From assembly GCA_034401795.1 (NCBI GenBank), contig CM067373.1:43415142-43479141 (forward strand): 64,000 nucleotides of DNA. Direction: 5' to 3'. A program made the translations under genes and the position numbers. Of the stretch, positions 63,060 to 64,000 are shown in pieces. The stretch comes from Chaetoderma sp. LZ-2023a. Lineage: Eukaryota; Mollusca; Caudofoveata; Chaetodermatida; Chaetodermatidae. The notes below the pieces were generated by a model. That model saw nothing but the letters and a program-made list of their open reading frames with translations. It was not told where the DNA came from and did no database searches. Within the stretch, counting starts at the first letter, position 1, and the number at the start of each line of letters is the position of its first letter.

Positions 63060-64000
63060 TTATATAATTATATCCTCTGAATGGAAAATTGTTAACAATT
63101 GACAAAAAGTTTGGTATAGTACTATGTTTCCATTGTTTCATCATGCAAGGAAAAGCCTTGCCTATCGTATTACTCTACATGTTCTGAAATGTCATCATGA
63201 ATATTAAATAGCCGTAGAAACTTATTTACATGTACAGGTAGGGCTGTGCAGTAATCCGGATTTTGAACCGTCTCCGGATTTTTAAGCATTACAGTTCGAA
63301 AACCGGTGACATAATTTGACAACTGTACAACCGTGTATGTTTAAAAATCCGGTTTTATAATTATTTTTTTACGGATATATCATAATATATAACATTGATT
63401 GTATAAATTTGCTTTAATTTCATCTATTTACGAAATAAAATCTGAAATAAAACCATACCTACACAGTATCGTAACAGGAGAATGTTGCTAGATCGTATTG
63501 CTACATACGTTCGGAAATTATAATCTGCTAGCGTTTTATGAAATTCTATAATACACACTTGAAAGCATATCATAAGCAATCTAGTGTTTCTGATATCTAT
63601 GTCTATTATGAATTTTGAATGCGCATCCGGGACTCTAAACCGGGACGTGATCTAACCTGCCAAAGTAAGTTGAGATCAAATTTGTCTAATCGCTCGGGTG
63701 ATCAAGAGTAATTTCTCATGAATGTTCAGGACGTATGTTGGACGATATAATTAACACTCGACGCAGGTGGATATACATTATTAGCGCCGGAAAACAACTT
63801 TTAGAGCTTACAACTGATACAGTTTTAAACCAAGTCCTTCCAAATCGCGCTTATGATCTATATTAAAATATGTATGAATTCCTTTTTCGCGGAAACTGAA
63901 TGCTAGTAAATAGTATATAATACAGCCGAGTTTGATTACACGTATCCGATTAATTAGATCAATAAATTTGATTTACTACTGTGTACGCAATGTATGTCTC
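63060..64000. other. MUS81 intron 6 to window end
   Basis: No exon recognised. TAGGGCTGTGCAGTAATCCGGATTTTGAACCG at 63239 followed by several CCGGATTTTTAA / TTAAAAATCCGG pairs suggests the left end of a non-autonomous element. Its right end was not found. Confidence 0.35.

Noticed and set aside
62165..63067. ORFs across the right-hand tandem repeats
   Set aside because: They follow the repeat unit and shift frame between units. No gene family is recognised.
1..64000. CRISPR arrays, bacterial operons, rRNA genes
   Set aside because: None seen. Introns, Tc1 and DIRS elements and dispersed MITEs show an animal nuclear genome.

Overview
Eukaryotic, intron-rich, AT-rich DNA dominated by transposable elements. 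The best guess is a bivalve mollusc. The reasons are frequent TACATGTA words, GTCCGTCC-rich degenerate tandem repeats starting at a CCCCGGTCT hairpin (about 42.88 kb), and the 'CACTTGGCCCGAAGGGCCAGGTGAGC' type of repeat end (about 5.76 kb), which I associate with bivalve genomes. No database was searched, so the host is an inference.

Two host genes can be read exon by exon, and they are divergent. BBS1 (BBSome subunit) lies on the minus strand, with coding exons at 14118-14072, 9419-9250, 6008-5919 and 4032-3908. They join in frame into 144 codons, and the rest of the gene lies off the left edge. MUS81 (structure-specific endonuclease subunit) lies on the plus strand, with coding exons at 23484-23630, 30166-30238, 31029-31085, 33507-33766, 42666-42758 and 44432-44512. 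They join in frame into 237 codons, and the nuclease half lies beyond the right edge. About 9.4 kb separates the two start codons.

The rest is mobile DNA. Three complete 7.03-7.05 kb DIRS-type tyrosine-recombinase retrotransposons lie in MUS81 introns, in the sense direction: 34855-41901, 45687-52736 and 54802-61831. The left tip of a fourth, in opposite orientation, occupies 1-246. Each full copy has inverted terminal repeats, an internal complementary region (the DIRS hallmark), a Gag with a probable spliced 17-codon leader exon, a reverse transcriptase/RNase H/methyltransferase-like ORF, and a tyrosine recombinase. A decayed gag-like relative lies at 20.27-21.84 kb.

Two 1657-bp Tc1 (DD34E) transposons with intact 341-aa transposases sit at 6313-7969 (BBS1 intron 2) and 31622-33278 (MUS81 intron 3). 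Non-autonomous elements with terminal inverted repeats, some with 8-bp hAT-like target duplications, occur at 4062-4354, 8643-9187, 18003-19348, 22473-22890 and 24171-26951. Two dispersed hairpin-forming families recur throughout: FB1, a roughly 180-220 bp palindrome with core CCAGTCATTCCAGTGG, and MITE-A, a roughly 350-400 bp element with CAATGGACCTTTC ends, an internal long hairpin and CRE-like TGACGTCA sites. Degenerate tandem arrays lie at 4.7-5.75, 22.4-23.4, 43.0-43.9 and 62.2-63.0 kb, and a 21-bp minisatellite lies at 2.3-2.55 kb.

The most unusual material is in the DIRS family. Gag and recombinase share one frame, separated by a single TGA. The recombinase frame stays open across the whole reverse-transcriptase ORF in two of three copies. 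A conserved intron lies inside gag. Terminal and internal complementary sequences co-vary within copies.
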